Of a DNA stretch of 64,000 nt, positions 62,525 through 64,000 are shown piece after piece. Under the pieces are notes generated by a model that searched no databases, was not told where the DNA came from, and worked only from the letters and a program-made list of their open reading frames with translations. The translations under genes were made by a program, and so were the position numbers. Source of the DNA: Bacteroidota bacterium (lineage in GTDB: Bacteria > Bacteroidota > Bacteroidia > Chitinophagales > LD1); the NCBI GenBank assembly GCA_018267385.1, contig JAFDYN010000020.1:96429-160428 (forward strand), in the 5' to 3' direction. Positions within the stretch are counted from its first letter, which is position 1. Each line of letters starts with the position of its first letter.

Positions 62525-63851
62525 AAGTTTCCAGATAGTCACGCACCGACGACACCGATATCGTCTTATCCTCAAAGTAGCCCCTTGCTTTCTCAGCCTC
62601 GGCATCTGTGGCCTGAAACTGTGCGAGGATATTGGTGAGGTGCATCTTCATGTGGCCCTTCTGTATGCCGGTGGTGGTCAGGGAACGCACTGCGGCGAAG
62701 TTTTGCGCGAGGCCTACGGTGACGATGATCGCCATGAGTTCTTTCGCATTAGGATTGCCCAGTAGCTCTAGTGAGCGCTTTGCCAGCGGGTGCAGGGAGG
62801 TGAGACCACCCACCGTACCGATAGCTATCGGCATGGTCATACCAAAGGTGAAAACGCCATCTGCCACCGTACAATCACTGAGGCTGCGGTACTGGCCATC
62901 ACGGCTGGCATAGGTATGCGCGCAAGACTCCACTGCGCGGAAGTCATTGCCGGTAGCGATCACCACGGAGTCGATGCCGTTCATGATGCCTTTATTGTGC
63001 GTGGTAGCCCTGTATGGATCGATAGTAGCGATAGTCACCGCCCTGCGAAACTTCTCTGCAAACTCCTGTGCGCTCATCTTGCCCCCTTCAAAGGTGCCGA
63101 GCTCCTCTATTTTACATGAGACCTCGCAGCGCACCACGCAGTCAGGCGTATAGTTGGACAAGATGCACATCACGATCTCGATGTCTTTCTCCGCAGGAGT
63201 GAAGATCGGGCTCTCGTCCATCAGGTCTTTGAGCAGCGCACCAAACTCTTCGAGACAGGAGTTGATAAAGTTGGCACCCATCGAGTCTACCGTCTCAAAG
63301 TAGCCGCGTATCTGGTAGTAGTTTGGCTCGATGTGAGAGAAGTCTATCAACTCGAGGTCTTTGACCCCGCCACCGCGCTCTTCCATCTTGGCTGTGATAG
63401 GCTTTACGCCCTCTATCAGTTTCGCCTTGATCTCTTTGAAGTAGGCGATGAATTTATCCTTATCACCCTTATAGATGATGTGTACCTGGCCTATCTTGAT
63501 CGTAGAGAGGACGGTCGCTTTGAAGCCACCGCGTGTCAGCCAGTACTTCGCAGCATTGGATGCCGCAGCTACTACTGAGCTTTCCTCCGTCACCATCGGT
63601 ACGGCGTAGACCTTGTCGTTGATCTTAAAGTTAGGCGCGATACCAAAGGGGATAGGGAAATTGGCGATCGTGTTTTCGCTGAAACCATCGAGCAGTTTCT
63701 GTGACTCGATATTGTCATGCCAGAAGCCGGCAAACTCGTTCAGCACCTCGATAGGATTGGCGTAGAGGAAGTTCTTGGCTATCCACTTTATCTTATCGCG
63801 CTTGTTGAGCTTCGAGAAACCCGAAATGATCTGACCTTCTTCCTCTGTCAT
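62514..63851 (-). CDS. mvaA: Hydroxymethylglutaryl-CoA reductase, class II
   Basis: 445 residues. Class II features: VTEESSVVAAAS with catalytic Glu near 89-90, VDSMGANFINSC, ATTHNKGIMNGIDSV (catalytic Lys), GTVGGLTSLHPLAK (catalytic Asp region supplied by neighbouring strands) and the C-terminal HMKMHL histidine. No membrane anchor, as expected for bacterial enzymes. In this lineage it feeds isoprenoid synthesis through the mevalonate route, consistent with the adjacent GHMP kinase. Its last codons lie in a heptamer repeat. Confidence 0.92.
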   Translation of the reverse strand: MTEEEGQIISGFSKLNKRDKIKWIAKNFLYANPIEVLNEFAGFWHDNIESQKLLDGFSENTIANFPIPFGIAPNFKINDKVYAVPMVTEESSVVAAASNAAKYWLTRGGFKATVLSTIKIGQVHIIYKGDKDKFIAYFKEIKAKLIEGVKPITAKMEERGGGVKDLELIDFSHIEPNYYQIRGYFETVDSMGANFINSCLEEFGALLKDLMDESPIFTPAEKDIEIVMCILSNYTPDCVVRCEVSCKIEELGTFEGGKMSAQEFAEKFRRAVTIATIDPYRATTHNKGIMNGIDSVVIATGNDFRAVESCAHTYASRDGQYRSLSDCTVADGVFTFGMTMPIAIGTVGGLTSLHPLAKRSLELLGNPNAKELMAIIVTVGLAQNFAAVRSLTTTGIQKGHMKMHLTNILAQFQATDAEAEKARGYFEDKTISVSSVRDYLETLRR

Positions 63852-63949
63852 GCCGCGCTAAAATAGGTTTTCACCCGCACACAGACAATTGGCTGAAAGC
63901 CAAATATGACGAGTATCGGTAGTCAGGAGTACTATGCAGGCCAGTTTCA

Positions 63950-64000
63950 CTATGCGAAAACCTTTTCTGCCATGCGGAATGTATAGCGGGTGACCAGCCC
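63950..64000 (-). CDS. Possible 3' end of a gene continuing past the right edge
   Basis: The minus strand is open from the window edge for 16 codons (GLVTRYTFRMAEKVFA) to a TAG at 63952-63950, in the same direction as the reductase 98 bases downstream. Too short to identify. It could equally be untranslated upstream sequence. Confidence 0.25.
   Translation of the reverse strand, partial: GLVTRYTFRMAEKVFA

Noticed and set aside
63913..63981. Short plus-strand frames near the right edge
   Set aside because: Fewer than 30 codons with no features; the minus-strand continuation is at least as likely.
1..64000. tRNA, rRNA or tmRNA genes
   Set aside because: No cloverleaf-like stretch or conserved rRNA segment was seen in the intergenic regions, which are mostly short; a covariance-model scan would be needed to exclude a degenerate one.

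Overview
The window reads as a chromosomal segment of a Bacteroidota bacterium, most likely a Chitinophagales/Chitinophagaceae-type organism. Six secreted proteins end in type IX secretion (T9SS) C-terminal sorting domains. Several promoters fit the Bacteroidota TTG-N17-23-TAnnTTTG pattern. The lineage-typical GSCFA and GYDIA proteins, a class II HMG-CoA reductase, short-type threonine dehydrogenase and a two-domain FtcD are present. I see no rRNA, tRNA, CRISPR array, integrase or complete insertion sequence. The placement is inferred from gene content, not from a search.

Layout. 0-6.6 kb is surface/secretion-rich: the 3' part of a PKD-repeat T9SS protein, a collagen-like/glycine-rich protein flanked on both sides by arrays of short palindromic intergenic repeats, an orphan terminase-small-subunit-like gene, a small lipoprotein and an SGNH hydrolase with PKD and T9SS domains. 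6.7-16.1 kb holds a deoxynucleoside kinase, threonine dehydrogenase, a ~1,180-residue outer-membrane protein, and a coupled trio (polytopic membrane protein, class IV aminotransferase, photolyase). 16.1-20.5 kb is a minus-strand operon: TPR protein, ftcD, secreted PPC-domain protein, membrane-embedded M28 peptidase. 20.6-22.7 kb: mazG, then rpsP-rimM. 22.7-30.5 kb: two PhoD-type phosphatases, an acyl-CoA-dehydrogenase-like flavoprotein, and an operon of a sphingomyelinase-like phosphodiesterase with three envelope proteins. 30.7-32.8 kb: an M43 metalloprotease exported by T9SS. 33-39 kb: the 2-oxoglutarate dehydrogenase genes (lpd, sucB, sucA), with a small inverted-repeat-flanked GxxExxY element lodged exactly between sucA and sucB. 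39.2-46.1 kb: a tandem pair of T9SS PhoD phosphatases, a 600-residue acyl-CoA dehydrogenase and a phospholipase-C-like protein. 46.1-51.7 kb: lgt-djlA-menC operon, a lipoprotein, an FGE-fold protein, a GH105/88-type hydrolase and a low-complexity secreted protein. 52-57.4 kb: an alpha-2-macroglobulin lipoprotein with intact thioester motif. 57.4-58.0 kb: an AT-rich orphan gene between two copies of an 18-bp-stem hairpin. 58-64 kb: a retropepsin-like protease, mdh, a GSCFA protein, a small T9SS protein, and the mevalonate-pathway pair GYDIA kinase and HMG-CoA reductase.

How it fits together. The window combines core metabolism (TCA enzymes, mevalonate route, ribosome maturation, nucleotide sanitation, histidine/folate one-carbon metabolism) with a large set of exported hydrolases. 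At least seven of these are phosphatases, phosphodiesterases, lipases or phospholipases (four PhoD-like, one SGNH, one EEP-fold, one PI-PLC-like), which suggests scavenging of phosphate and lipid from outside the cell. The most unusual non-coding structures are (i) the inverted-repeat GxxExxY element, whose gene carries an in-frame amber stop with the family C-terminus preserved beyond it, (ii) the duplicated hairpin around an AT-rich gene, (iii) two opposed heptamer arrays lying on the HMG-CoA reductase stop codon and the GYDIA start codon, (iv) a terminator-shaped hairpin inside the first codons of rimM, and (v) the repeat arrays bracketing the collagen-like gene.
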